A stretch of 64,000 nucleotides of DNA from the NCBI RefSeq assembly GCF_016313185.1, contig NZ_CP066218.1:1984001-2048000 (forward strand), written 5' to 3'. Shown here in pieces: positions 23,585 to 30,663 of this stretch (the stretch's first letter is position 1; each line of letters starts with the position of its first letter). The notes beneath the pieces were generated by a model. It did not search any database, had not been told where the DNA came from, and saw only the letters and a list, made by a program, of their open reading frames with translations. This stretch comes from Mycolicibacterium baixiangningiae (lineage in GTDB: Bacteria; Actinomycetota; Actinomycetes; Mycobacteriales; Mycobacteriaceae). A program made the translations under genes and the position numbers.

Positions 23585-24622
23585 ATGGTGGACGACGGTA
23601 GCTCTGACGGATTCGCGCCGCTGCGTATCAAGCGGGTGGTACGCGAGACGTCGGACGCTGTGTCGCTGGTGCTCGACGTGCCCGAACACTGTTCGCACCG
23701 GTATCGCTATCAGGCCGGGCAGTTCCTGACCCTGCGCGTGTGCGTCGGCGGACAGCATCTGCGCCGTTGCTACTCGATGTCGTCGGCTCCGGTCGAGGAC
23801 GAGCTTCGAATCACCGTCAAGCGGGATCCGGGCGGCGTGGTCTCCAATTGGCTCAACGACAGCGCCACCGAGGGCGACGAGTTGCTCGCGATGCCCCCTG
23901 AGGGGAGATTTGTTCTCCGGCAGGAGGTTTCCGCATCGGCGGAGCTGATCGCCTTCGCCGGTGGCAGCGGGATCACCCCCATCATGTCGCTCGTCCGGGC
24001 AGCGCTGGACGGCACGTCGCGTCCCGTCAGGCTGTTCTACGCCAACCGCGCGCGCGGATCGGTCATCTTCTCCGAATCGCTGGCCGGCCTTGCCCAGGCA
24101 CACCGCGACCGACTGGTCGTCGAGCACCACTACGACGAGGACGGCGGGGTCGTCACCGCCGCGGACGTCGAGACTTTCATCGCCGGCGCCGACGACGCCG
24201 ACCACTACATCTGCGGGCCCGCGCCGTTCATGGCGACGGTCGAGACCGCGCTAAAGGCGGCCGGTGTGGCGAAGGAACGGCTGCACCTCGAGCGGTTCAC
24301 GACGGTCGAGGCCCCGGCGCCTGCTGTCGGCACCACCGCCACCGAGGCCACCGAAGAGGTCGTGATCGAGCTGGACCGCCGGAAGACCACGCAGCCCTAC
24401 CGCGACGGCGACACGCTGCTGCAGACGGCACGCATGGCGGGCCTACGGGCCCCGTCCTCGTGTGAAACAGGTTCCTGCGGAACGTGTATGGCGCGGGTCG
24501 TCTCCGGAAGCGCGCACATGCTCAACAACGACGCCCTCGAGGACGACGAGGTCGAGGAGGGCTGGGTCCTGACCTGTCAGGCAATGCCCACCAGCCGCAC
24601 GGTGCGCGTGGTCTACGAGTAG
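23585..24622 (+). CDS. oxygenase reductase (FNR-type with C-terminal 2Fe-2S ferredoxin), KshB-like
   Basis: Electron-transfer protein of 345 residues. The FAD-binding motif RCYSMSSAP lies in the first third, NAD(P) binding follows (AFAGGSGITPIMSLVR and ICGPAPFM), and the C-terminus is a plant-type ferredoxin with CETGSCGTCM and a distal Cys (LTCQAMP). This FAD-NAD-2Fe2S order matches KshB-type and phenylacetate-type reductases that serve Rieske oxygenases. It is therefore the likely electron donor for the Rieske enzymes at 20136 and 25433. GTG at 23582 is an alternative start one codon upstream; the leaderless promoter favours the ATG. Confidence 0.9.
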   Translation: MVDDGSSDGFAPLRIKRVVRETSDAVSLVLDVPEHCSHRYRYQAGQFLTLRVCVGGQHLRRCYSMSSAPVEDELRITVKRDPGGVVSNWLNDSATEGDELLAMPPEGRFVLRQEVSASAELIAFAGGSGITPIMSLVRAALDGTSRPVRLFYANRARGSVIFSESLAGLAQAHRDRLVVEHHYDEDGGVVTAADVETFIAGADDADHYICGPAPFMATVETALKAAGVAKERLHLERFTTVEAPAPAVGTTATEATEEVVIELDRRKTTQPYRDGDTLLQTARMAGLRAPSSCETGSCGTCMARVVSGSAHMLNNDALEDDEVEEGWVLTCQAMPTSRTVRVVYE

Positions 24623-24635
24623 GAGCGAGGTAGTG

Positions 24636-24653
24636 ATGGGGCATATCCGATGA
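24636..24653 (+). CDS. five-codon minicistron coupled to SDR start
   Basis: ATG GGG CAT ATC CGA TGA reads MGHIR and its stop overlaps the SDR start as ATGA (24650-24653). AGGAGCGAGG lies upstream of the minicistron, whereas the SDR ATG itself has no good ribosome site. It may exist only to deliver ribosomes to the SDR start by reinitiation. Alternative: chance. Low confidence. Confidence 0.3.
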   Translation: MGHIR

Positions 24654-25393
24654 ACCGGGTCGCGGTGGTGACCGGGGGCGCGTCCGGGATGGGCGAGGCG
24701 ACCTGCCACGAGTTGGCCAGGCGCGGACACAAGGTCGCCGTGCTCGACCTCAAGGGTGAAGCGGCGCAACGGGTCGCCGAGAACCTGCGGGCCGAGGGCG
24801 CGTCGGCGCTCGGTGTCGCCGCGGACGTCAGCAACCGCGCTGCCGTCGAGGAGGCTTTCGCGAAAATCCGCACCGAACTCGGACCGGTGCACATCCTGGT
24901 CACCAGCGCCGGCCTGGTGGATTTCGCGCCGTTCACCGAGATCACGCCGCAGGCCTGGCAGCGTCTCGTCGACGTGAACCTGACCGGCACCTTCCACTGC
25001 TGTCAGGTCGCGGTGCCCGACATGCTCGAGGCGGGTTGGGGCCGCATCGTGATGATCTCCTCGTCGAGCGCCCAGCGCGGGTCACCGGGGATGGCGCACT
25101 ACGCCGCATCCAAGGGTGCGCTGCTGTCGCTGACCAAATCGCTGGCGCGTGAATACGGGACGTCGGGGATCACGGTGAACAACGTCCCGCCGTCGGGTAT
25201 CGAGACCCCCATGCAACACCAGTCGCAAGCCGCGGGAATGCTGCCGTCCAACGAGCAGATGGCGGCCAGCATTCCGGTCGGTCACCTCGGCACCGGTGAG
25301 GACATCGCGGCCGCGGTCGGCTTCCTGTGCTCGGACGAGGCGGGTTTCATCACGGGTCAGACCCTGGGTGTCAACGGCGGATCGGTGATGTGA
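24650..25393 (+). CDS. SDR family oxidoreductase
   Basis: Classical short-chain dehydrogenase of 247 residues. VTGGASGMGEA binds the cofactor, SAG follows and HYAASKGAL carries the catalytic Tyr and Lys; the C-terminus FITGQTLGVNGG is typical. It lies between the reductase (27 bases upstream) and the second Rieske gene (39 bases downstream), so it probably acts on a diol or alcohol formed by the oxygenase (inference). The start may be fed by the minicistron at 24636. Confidence 0.9.
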   Translation: MNRVAVVTGGASGMGEATCHELARRGHKVAVLDLKGEAAQRVAENLRAEGASALGVAADVSNRAAVEEAFAKIRTELGPVHILVTSAGLVDFAPFTEITPQAWQRLVDVNLTGTFHCCQVAVPDMLEAGWGRIVMISSSSAQRGSPGMAHYAASKGALLSLTKSLAREYGTSGITVNNVPPSGIETPMQHQSQAAGMLPSNEQMAASIPVGHLGTGEDIAAAVGFLCSDEAGFITGQTLGVNGGSVM

Positions 25394-25432
25394 TGACAAG
25401 GACGAAAAACACGACAGCACAGGGAGGTTCGC

Positions 25433-26704
25433 ATGGCGAGGTGGCCTAAGCCCGCAGAGGGCAGCTGGACGGAGCACTATCCGGATCTCGGTACCGGACC
25501 GATCTCGTTCCGCGATTCCATTTCGCCGGAGTTCTACGAACTCGAGCGCGAGGCGGTGTTCAAGAAGGCGTGGCTCAACGTCGGCCGGGTGGAGGAGGTG
25601 CCGCGGGTCGGCAGCTACTTCACCAAGGAGATCGAGGTGGCAGGAGTCTCGGTGATCGTGGTGAAGGGCCGCGACGAGACGATCCGTGCCTTCTACAACG
25701 TCTGCCGCCACCGCGGTAACAAGCTGGTGTGGAACGACTACCCGGCAGAGGAGGTCAAGGGCACCTGCCGGCAGTTCACCTGCAAGTACCACGGGTGGCG
25801 CTACGGCCTCGACGGTGAGCTGAAGTTCGTCCAGCAGTCCGGTGAGTTCTTCGACCTGGACACCGAGAACCTCGGGCTCGCACCGGTGCAGTGCGACGTC
25901 TGGAACGGGTTCATCTTCATCAACCTGGACCCCGAACCGCGGTGGGGTCTGCGAGAGTTCCTCGGCCCCATGATCACAGCACTGGACGACTATCCGTTCG
26001 GGCTCATGACCGAGCGGTACGAATTCGAGGCGCACAACAACAGCAACTGGAAGATCTTCGCCGACGCGTTCCAGGAGTACTACCACGTACCGTCGCTGCA
26101 CAGCCAGCAGGTGCCCAGCGAGGTGCGCCAACCGAATGCGACCTTCGAGTGTGGGCATTTCCAGATCGACGGACCGCACCGACTGGTGTCCACCGCGGGG
26201 ACCCGCCGGTGGTTGCTCGCGCCGGAGTACATGTATCCGGTCGAACGGGCCACGCGCAGCGGGCTCGTCGGACCGTGGCGGACCCCCGAGACCCACTTCA
26301 GCGCCGGCCTGAACCCGGGAAACATCGAGCCGTGGGGCATCACGAACTTCCAGATCTTCCCGAACCTGGAGATCCTCATCTACCACGGCTGGTACCTGCT
26401 CTACCGGTACTGGCCGACGTCGCACAACACCCACAGGTTCGAGGCCTACAACGCGTTCCATCCGGCGCGCACGGTACGTGAGCGCATCGAACACGAGGTC
26501 GCCTCCGTGGTGCTCAAGGAGTTCGCGCTCCAGGACGCCGGCATGCTCGGCGGCACGCAGGCGGCGCTGGAGTACGGCCTGGGCGAGCCGGTAGTCGACG
26601 ACTACCCGCTCAGCGACCAGGAAATCCTCGTCCGCCACCTGCACAAGGTGTCCGTCGACTGGGTCGAACGCTACAAGGCCGAACGCGCACCGGTGGGGGT
26701 GTGA
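25433..26704 (+). CDS. Rieske aromatic ring-hydroxylating oxygenase alpha subunit, copy 2
   Basis: Oxygenase of 423 residues, colinear with copy 1 at 20136. Rieske ligands are CRH (91-93) and CKYH (117-120) with the same 23-residue spacer and extra Cys; the iron site is Asp with His-x4-His in DAFQEYYHVPSLH. The N-terminus is nearly the same (MARWPKPAEGSWTEHYP). Differences cluster after residue 225, the substrate-facing region (copy 2 has SQQVPSEVRQPNATFECGHF where copy 1 has NQSPTAYSKAAAEAG), so the copies probably hydroxylate different intermediates or positions. AGGGAGGTTCGC precedes the ATG. Confidence 0.93.
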   Translation: MARWPKPAEGSWTEHYPDLGTGPISFRDSISPEFYELEREAVFKKAWLNVGRVEEVPRVGSYFTKEIEVAGVSVIVVKGRDETIRAFYNVCRHRGNKLVWNDYPAEEVKGTCRQFTCKYHGWRYGLDGELKFVQQSGEFFDLDTENLGLAPVQCDVWNGFIFINLDPEPRWGLREFLGPMITALDDYPFGLMTERYEFEAHNNSNWKIFADAFQEYYHVPSLHSQQVPSEVRQPNATFECGHFQIDGPHRLVSTAGTRRWLLAPEYMYPVERATRSGLVGPWRTPETHFSAGLNPGNIEPWGITNFQIFPNLEILIYHGWYLLYRYWPTSHNTHRFEAYNAFHPARTVRERIEHEVASVVLKEFALQDAGMLGGTQAALEYGLGEPVVDDYPLSDQEILVRHLHKVSVDWVERYKAERAPVGV

Positions 26705-26706
26705 CC

Positions 26707-27042
26707 ATGACGGAATCGCGCCTACCCAGCGCCTTCGCCGAGTTCGAGCCGTTCGCCGAGGCATGGTGTCTGGCAACTGAAGCCGAGCGGTGGGCGACAC
26801 GGCTGGCCACGCCGATGCCGAAGATTCGGGAGTTCTACGACGCATTCTCGCCCCGCTTCGAGGAGGCGATCGACTACTGCGACAAGTTCCCGCTCGACGA
26901 CGTGCCCGACGACGCGCTGAACCTGCTGCACCTCATCTACTCGATGGTGATGGTCTCGATGGCCGTCGAGATCTTCGGTACGCAGAAACCCGCCGACTCG
27001 GCCGACGCTGTGATGCACCGCGTCAGCGCGCCGGTGCCGTGA
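26707..27042 (+). CDS. small helical Rieske-associated protein, copy 2
   Basis: Unrecognised protein of 111 residues, paralogous to 21407-21775 (AEAWCLATEAERWATRLATP, EEAIDYCDKFPLDDVPDDAL). GTG at 26701, overlapping the Rieske stop, is an alternative start. It ends within the first copy of a 17-base tandem repeat (27039-27072). The invariant YCDKFPLDD segment is the best handle for a family search. Function unknown; expected to work with the Rieske protein. Confidence 0.78.
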   Translation: MTESRLPSAFAEFEPFAEAWCLATEAERWATRLATPMPKIREFYDAFSPRFEEAIDYCDKFPLDDVPDDALNLLHLIYSMVMVSMAVEIFGTQKPADSADAVMHRVSAPVP

Positions 27043-27072
27043 CCAACAGGGTGCAGTGACCAACAGGATGGA
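27039..27072 (+). repeat. 17-bp imperfect tandem duplication at a gene junction
   Basis: GTGACCAACAGGGTGCA (27039-27055) is followed directly by GTGACCAACAGGATGGA (27056-27072). The first copy contains the stop of the small protein, the second the possible GTG start of the TauD gene. It looks like a recent slippage duplication that turned a GTGA overlap into a 13-base gap. Confidence 0.75.
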
Positions 27073-27922
27073 AACCATGAGTCTGCTGACGATCAACAAG
27101 CTCACCGCATCGGTCGGTGCGGAGGTGACCGGACTCGATCCAGAGGCGCTGGCCGCCGACGACGCGCTCGCCACCGCGGTGCTCGATGCGCTGGAAGACA
27201 ATGGGGTGCTGGTCTTTCCGGGCCTTCACCTCCAACCGCAGGCGCAGGTGGAATTCTGCCGGCGCCTCGGCGGCATCGACCATTCGTCCGACGGGCACCA
27301 CCCGGTCGCCGGGATCTACCCCGTCACCCTCGACAAGTCGAAGAACTCCTCGGCCGGCTATCTGCGGGCGACGTTCGACTGGCACATCGACGGATGCACG
27401 CCCACCGGCGACGAGTACCCGCAGATGGCGACGGTGCTCTCCGCCCTGCAGGTGGCCGAACAGGGCGGGGAGACGGAGTTCGCCAGCTCCTACGCCGCCT
27501 ACGATCACCTCGGCGCGGACGAGAAGCAACGGCTGGCGTCGCTGCGGGTGGTGCACTCGCTGGAGGCCTCGCAACGCCGTGTCACCCCCGATCCGTCACC
27601 GGAGCTGTTGGCGCGGTGGCGGTCCCGGCCGACGCACGAACATCCCCTGGTGTGGACCCACCGCAGCGGCCGCAGGTCGTTGGTGCTCGGCGCCTCGGCG
27701 GACTACGTCGTCGGTATGGAGGTCGAGGAGGGCCGGGGACTGCTGGCCGACCTGCTCGACCGCGTCACCCAGCCCGAGCTGGTCTACAGCCACACGTGGT
27801 CGGTCGGTGACACGGTCATCTGGGACAACCGCGGCGTGCTGCACCGTGCGGCACCGTATCCGGAGAATTCGCCGCGGGAGATGCTGCGCACCACTGTGCT
27901 CGGCGACGAACCGATCCAGTGA
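27056..27922 (+). CDS. TauD/TfdA family Fe(II)/2-oxoglutarate dioxygenase
   Basis: Dioxygenase of up to 288 residues (GTG 27056; ATG codons at 27068 and 27077 are alternatives, the last giving MSLLTINKLTASVGAEVTG). The iron ligands are visible as HxD in FDWHIDG and the distal His in NRGVLHRAAPY; the C-terminal Arg for 2-oxoglutarate is likely in PREMLRTTVLG. Family members hydroxylate or desulfonate small acids; TfdA cleaves aryloxyacetate ethers. It follows the second Rieske cassette, so a pathway role in hydroxylation or ether/ester cleavage is plausible. Overlaps the CMD gene by GTGA. Confidence 0.88.
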   Translation: MTNRMETMSLLTINKLTASVGAEVTGLDPEALAADDALATAVLDALEDNGVLVFPGLHLQPQAQVEFCRRLGGIDHSSDGHHPVAGIYPVTLDKSKNSSAGYLRATFDWHIDGCTPTGDEYPQMATVLSALQVAEQGGETEFASSYAAYDHLGADEKQRLASLRVVHSLEASQRRVTPDPSPELLARWRSRPTHEHPLVWTHRSGRRSLVLGASADYVVGMEVEEGRGLLADLLDRVTQPELVYSHTWSVGDTVIWDNRGVLHRAAPYPENSPREMLRTTVLGDEPIQ

Positions 27923-28449
27923 CGCGCCTGGCGCCGCTGCCGCCCGACGACTGGGACGACGACGTCCGCGAGGCGCTGAGCCCGTTGCTGCCCGCCGAGC
28001 GCGCCAATCCGCGCGACGCGGGCAACGTCCTGGCGACGCTCGTCCGGCACCGGCCGCTCACACGCGCCTACCTGGAGTTCAACGCCTACCTCCTGCGAGA
28101 TTCGACGCTGAGCGCGCGTATCCGCGAGGTGGCGCTGATGCGTGCGGTCCTCTGGCGTCGATGCGACTACCTGTGGGACCACCACGTCGAGCTCGCACAA
28201 CGGGCCGGCCTGACCGCGGCGGAAATCGACGGCATCGAGCGTGGCGCCCTGGGGGAGGGACTCGACGGGCTGGTGATCCGGGTGGTCGACGAACTCGAGC
28301 GTGACAGCACGATCTCCGACGACACGTGGGCGTCGCTGGGTCGGCACCTCGACGACCGCCAGCGGATGGATCTGGTGTTCACGATCGGCGGGTACAACCT
28401 GCTCGCCGTCGCGGTGAACGCTTTCGGCATCGAGCCCGAAGACAAGTGA
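27919..28449 (+). CDS. carboxymuconolactone decarboxylase (AhpD-like) family protein
   Basis: Protein of 176 residues with the CMD fold (PRDAGNVLATLVRHRPLTRAYLEFNAYLL, then REVALMRAVLWRRCDYLWDHHVELAQRAGL). The position of the AhpD redox CxxC reads CDYL, so the second Cys is missing and alkylhydroperoxidase activity is unlikely. Relatives are common next to degradation genes in mycobacteria. It starts with a GTG overlapping the TauD stop and ends the Rieske cluster operon. Confidence 0.85.
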   Translation: MTRLAPLPPDDWDDDVREALSPLLPAERANPRDAGNVLATLVRHRPLTRAYLEFNAYLLRDSTLSARIREVALMRAVLWRRCDYLWDHHVELAQRAGLTAAEIDGIERGALGEGLDGLVIRVVDELERDSTISDDTWASLGRHLDDRQRMDLVFTIGGYNLLAVAVNAFGIEPEDK

Positions 28450-28503
28450 GCTCGCCCCTCGTTGACGGGGCACTGCCGGTATGAAAACCTGATACGCAAA
28501 GAT

Positions 28504-28518
28504 GAGAATCACGTTCTC
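28504..28518. promoter_or_regulatory. GAGAA-N5-TTCTC operator before P450
   Basis: GAGAATCACGTTCTC lies 15 bases before the P450 start at 28533. The same half-sites and spacing recur before the acyl-CoA dehydrogenase operon (47035-47049), and a near match is at 53611-53625. Probable repressor site; its regulator is not identified in the window. Confidence 0.55.
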
Positions 28519-28532
28519 GCTTCTGGGACCGA

Positions 28533-29840
28533 ATGGAGCAGCGCATGGCGGAGGACCTCACCGCGGTTGACTTCTTCCGAGACGGCCGTCTGACCGAAGA
28601 TCCCTATCGGTTCTATGCGGCGCTTCGCGACAAGTGCCCGGTCGCCCGCGAGGACCACTACGGCGTCACCATGGTGACGGGGTGGCAGGAGGCGGTCGAC
28701 GTCTACAACGACGCCGAGGGTTTCTCCTCGTGCATCTCGGTGACGGGACCGTTTCCCGGTTTCCCGATATCCCTGGAAGGTAGGGAAGGGGAAGACCTCA
28801 CTGATCTGATCCAGAAGCACCGCGACGAGATCCCCTTCAGCGACCAGTTGCCGACGCTGGACCCCCCGACGCACACCAACCACCGTGCCCTGCTGATGCG
28901 GCTGATCACGCCCAAGCGCCTCAAGGAGAACGAGGATGCGATGTGGCAGTTGGCCGACGACATCCTCGACGACTTCCTCGCACCGGGCGAGGGTGAGTTC
29001 ATCAAGGGCTTCGCGGCGCCGTTCACGCTGCGGGTGATCGCCGATCTGCTCGGGGTGCCCGAAGAGGACCGGCCCGAACTCCTCGAGCGCCTCGCGCGCG
29101 GCACCCACGGCGGTGCGCTGGGCAGCGCCGAGAAGTCGTTGACCAAGACGCCGCTGGAGTACCTCTACGAGATCTTCGCCGAGTACATCGAGGACCGGCG
29201 GGCACAACCGCGCGAGGACGTGCTGAGCGGGCTCGCGACGGCGACGTTCCCGGACGGCACCATGCCGGAGGTCGTCGACGTGGTGCGGGTCGCGACCAAC
29301 GTGTTCTCGGCCGGCCAGGAGACCACCGTGCGCCTGCTGTCGACGGCGCTGAAGGTGATGGGGGACCATCCCGACATCCAGCGCGCGCTGCGCGAGGACC
29401 GCAGTCTGCTGGCGAACTTCATCGAGGAGTGCCTGCGCATCGAGAGCCCCGTCAAGGGGGACTTCCGGTTGTCGCGGGTGCCGACCACCGTCGGCGACGA
29501 GTCGCTGGCCGCCGGGACGACGGTGATGGTGATCAACGGTGCGGCCAACCGGGATCCGCGCCGCTTCGAGGATCCGGACACCTTCGACCCTCAGCGCAAG
29601 AACGCCCGTCAGCACCTGGCCTTCGGCCGCGGTATCCACAGCTGCCCGGGTGCGCCGCTGGCCCGCGCCGAGACGCGCGTCGGCCTCGAGCGGCTGCTCG
29701 ACCGCACGACGGACATCCGCATCAGCGAGGCGCACCACGGCCCCGCCGGCGACCGTCGCTACGGCTACATCCCGACCTACATCCTGCGCGGCCTCACCGA
29801 ACTGCACCTGGAGTTCGATGTGGTGGGGGAGCAGGCGTGA
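28533..29840 (+). CDS. cytochrome P450
   Basis: P450 of 435 residues. The I-helix reads FSAGQETTVR (Gln in place of the more common Asp/Glu one position before Glu), the ExxR motif is EECLRIES and the haem loop is FGRGIHSCPG with Cys near residue 371. ATG at 28545 (MAEDLTAVDFF) is an alternative start. It overlaps the next gene, a [3Fe-4S] ferredoxin, by GTGA, so the ferredoxin is its own electron donor. A palindromic operator lies directly upstream. Substrate not evident. Confidence 0.93.
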   Translation: MEQRMAEDLTAVDFFRDGRLTEDPYRFYAALRDKCPVAREDHYGVTMVTGWQEAVDVYNDAEGFSSCISVTGPFPGFPISLEGREGEDLTDLIQKHRDEIPFSDQLPTLDPPTHTNHRALLMRLITPKRLKENEDAMWQLADDILDDFLAPGEGEFIKGFAAPFTLRVIADLLGVPEEDRPELLERLARGTHGGALGSAEKSLTKTPLEYLYEIFAEYIEDRRAQPREDVLSGLATATFPDGTMPEVVDVVRVATNVFSAGQETTVRLLSTALKVMGDHPDIQRALREDRSLLANFIEECLRIESPVKGDFRLSRVPTTVGDESLAAGTTVMVINGAANRDPRRFEDPDTFDPQRKNARQHLAFGRGIHSCPGAPLARAETRVGLERLLDRTTDIRISEAHHGPAGDRRYGYIPTYILRGLTELHLEFDVVGEQA

Positions 29841-30028
29841 AGGTCACGGTCGACGAAGACCGCTGTCGCGGCCACGGTATGTGCCTGACGCTGTGCCCGG
29901 AGGTGTTCCAGATGACCGACGACGGTTACGCCATCGCGGACCCGGCCGAGGTGCCCGGCGGGCTCGAAGAGTCGGCCAAGGACGCCATCGCGAACTGCCC
30001 TGAACAAGCCATTCTCGAAATCAGCTGA
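29837..30028 (+). CDS. [3Fe-4S] P450 ferredoxin
   Basis: Small ferredoxin of 63 residues. The cluster motif is CRGHGMC (Cys10 and Cys16, with His at the variable position of CxxXxxC) plus the distal CPEQAI. An extra Cys20 stands where Ala or Ile is common (CLTLCPEVF), but the spacing is not that of a [4Fe-4S] protein. It starts with GTG overlapping the P450 stop and presumably transfers single electrons to that P450. Reductase partner not adjacent. Confidence 0.9.
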   Translation: MKVTVDEDRCRGHGMCLTLCPEVFQMTDDGYAIADPAEVPGGLEESAKDAIANCPEQAILEIS

Positions 30029-30044
30029 ACGACAAGGAGACACA

Positions 30045-30332
30045 GTGCCCAAGGGTTACATCCTCATCACCGAGGACGTCAAGGATCCGGCCGGTATGGC
30101 CGAGTACGGCAAGCTGGCCGCACAGACGATGGCCAACTCGACCCTGCTCTCGTTCGACTCGAAACCCGAAGTGCTCGAAGGCGAATGGCACGGCACACAG
30201 ACGGTGTTGGTCGAGTTCGAGTCCGTCGAAGCCGCCCGCGAGTGGTACAACTCCGACGCCTATCAGGAGGCGATCAAGCTGCGCCAGGCCGCCGCCGACT
30301 GCCACGGCGTCATCCTGCACGGCCTCGGCTAG
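30045..30332 (+). CDS. DUF1330 family protein
   Basis: Protein of 95 residues matching DUF1330 (GYILITEDVKDPAGMAEYGK, then EWHGTQTVLVEFESVEAAREWYNSDAYQ), a dimeric alpha/beta-barrel family of unknown function often found near oxygenases. GTG at 30045 follows an AAGGAGACACA ribosome site. It closes the P450-ferredoxin operon; a large hairpin follows immediately. Confidence 0.88.
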   Translation: MPKGYILITEDVKDPAGMAEYGKLAAQTMANSTLLSFDSKPEVLEGEWHGTQTVLVEFESVEAAREWYNSDAYQEAIKLRQAAADCHGVILHGLG

Positions 30333-30337
30333 CCCGC

Positions 30338-30395
30338 CGAGCAGACGCAAAACTGCCCATTCTCCGCGGAAAATGGGCAGTTTTGCGTCTGCTCG
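30338..30395 (+). terminator. perfect 24-bp inverted repeat, probable bidirectional terminator
   Basis: A 24-base arm at 30338-30361 is exactly complementary to 30372-30395 around a ten-base loop. Outside it AGCCCGC and GCGGGGCT extend the stem with one bulged base. No U-run follows, as is common for mycobacterial intrinsic terminators. It starts six bases after the DUF1330 stop, the right place for a terminator. The length and perfection exceed what termination needs, so a repeat-family origin is possible. Confidence 0.65.
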
Positions 30396-30496
30396 CGGGG
30401 CTACCGCCATGTGCTCACGGGTCTGGATGCTGGACATGACCAGCCACGGCCGGCTCCTCTGCGCGAATTTCACATCGATGTGGTCTCCAGCGCTTC

Positions 30497-30510
30497 ATAC
30501 ATCCTTGTAT
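30497..30510. promoter_or_regulatory. ATAC-N6-GTAT operator, Rieske copy 3, site 1
   Basis: ATAC-ATCCTT-GTAT lies about 155 bases before the third Rieske start. The preceding TTC also matches the longer arm of the palindrome at 14035. One of two such sites 19 bases apart. Confidence 0.65.
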
Positions 30511-30515
30511 CGATG

Positions 30516-30529
30516 ATACGGGTGTGTAT
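30516..30529. promoter_or_regulatory. ATAC-N6-GTAT operator, Rieske copy 3, site 2
   Basis: ATAC-GGGTGT-GTAT, 19 bases after site 1 and therefore on nearly the same face of the helix. It suggests that a TetR paralogue from the 11-15 kb region, or a relative, also controls this Rieske operon. Confidence 0.65.
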
Positions 30530-30663
30530 AAAGTGAGTCTCGTCACATGTAGTGGGCGCAGGTTCCGCTCCATCACAGCAGGCGTGGGGTTCCCCAGGCA
30601 GGCCCTTGTCCGGACGAAGGCCCCGGCACCGTGAGCGCCCCTCGACACAGGAGGACTACCTTG

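Larger units (their letters stand above)
30333..30663. other. 331-base intergenic region with hairpin and two operators
   Basis: No coding sequence is supported here. From left to right it holds a perfect 24-base hairpin (30338-30395), about 100 bases without recognisable structure, two ATAC-N6-GTAT palindromes (30497-30510 and 30516-30529), then a leader of roughly 130 bases ending in the AGGAGGA ribosome site of the third Rieske gene. The leader has no obvious riboswitch fold that I can see. Confidence 0.7.

Noticed and set aside
28454..28472. GCCCC/GGGGC hairpin after the CMD gene
   Set aside because: Five-base GC arms around an eight-base loop are common by chance in this composition. 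Insufficient to call a terminator.
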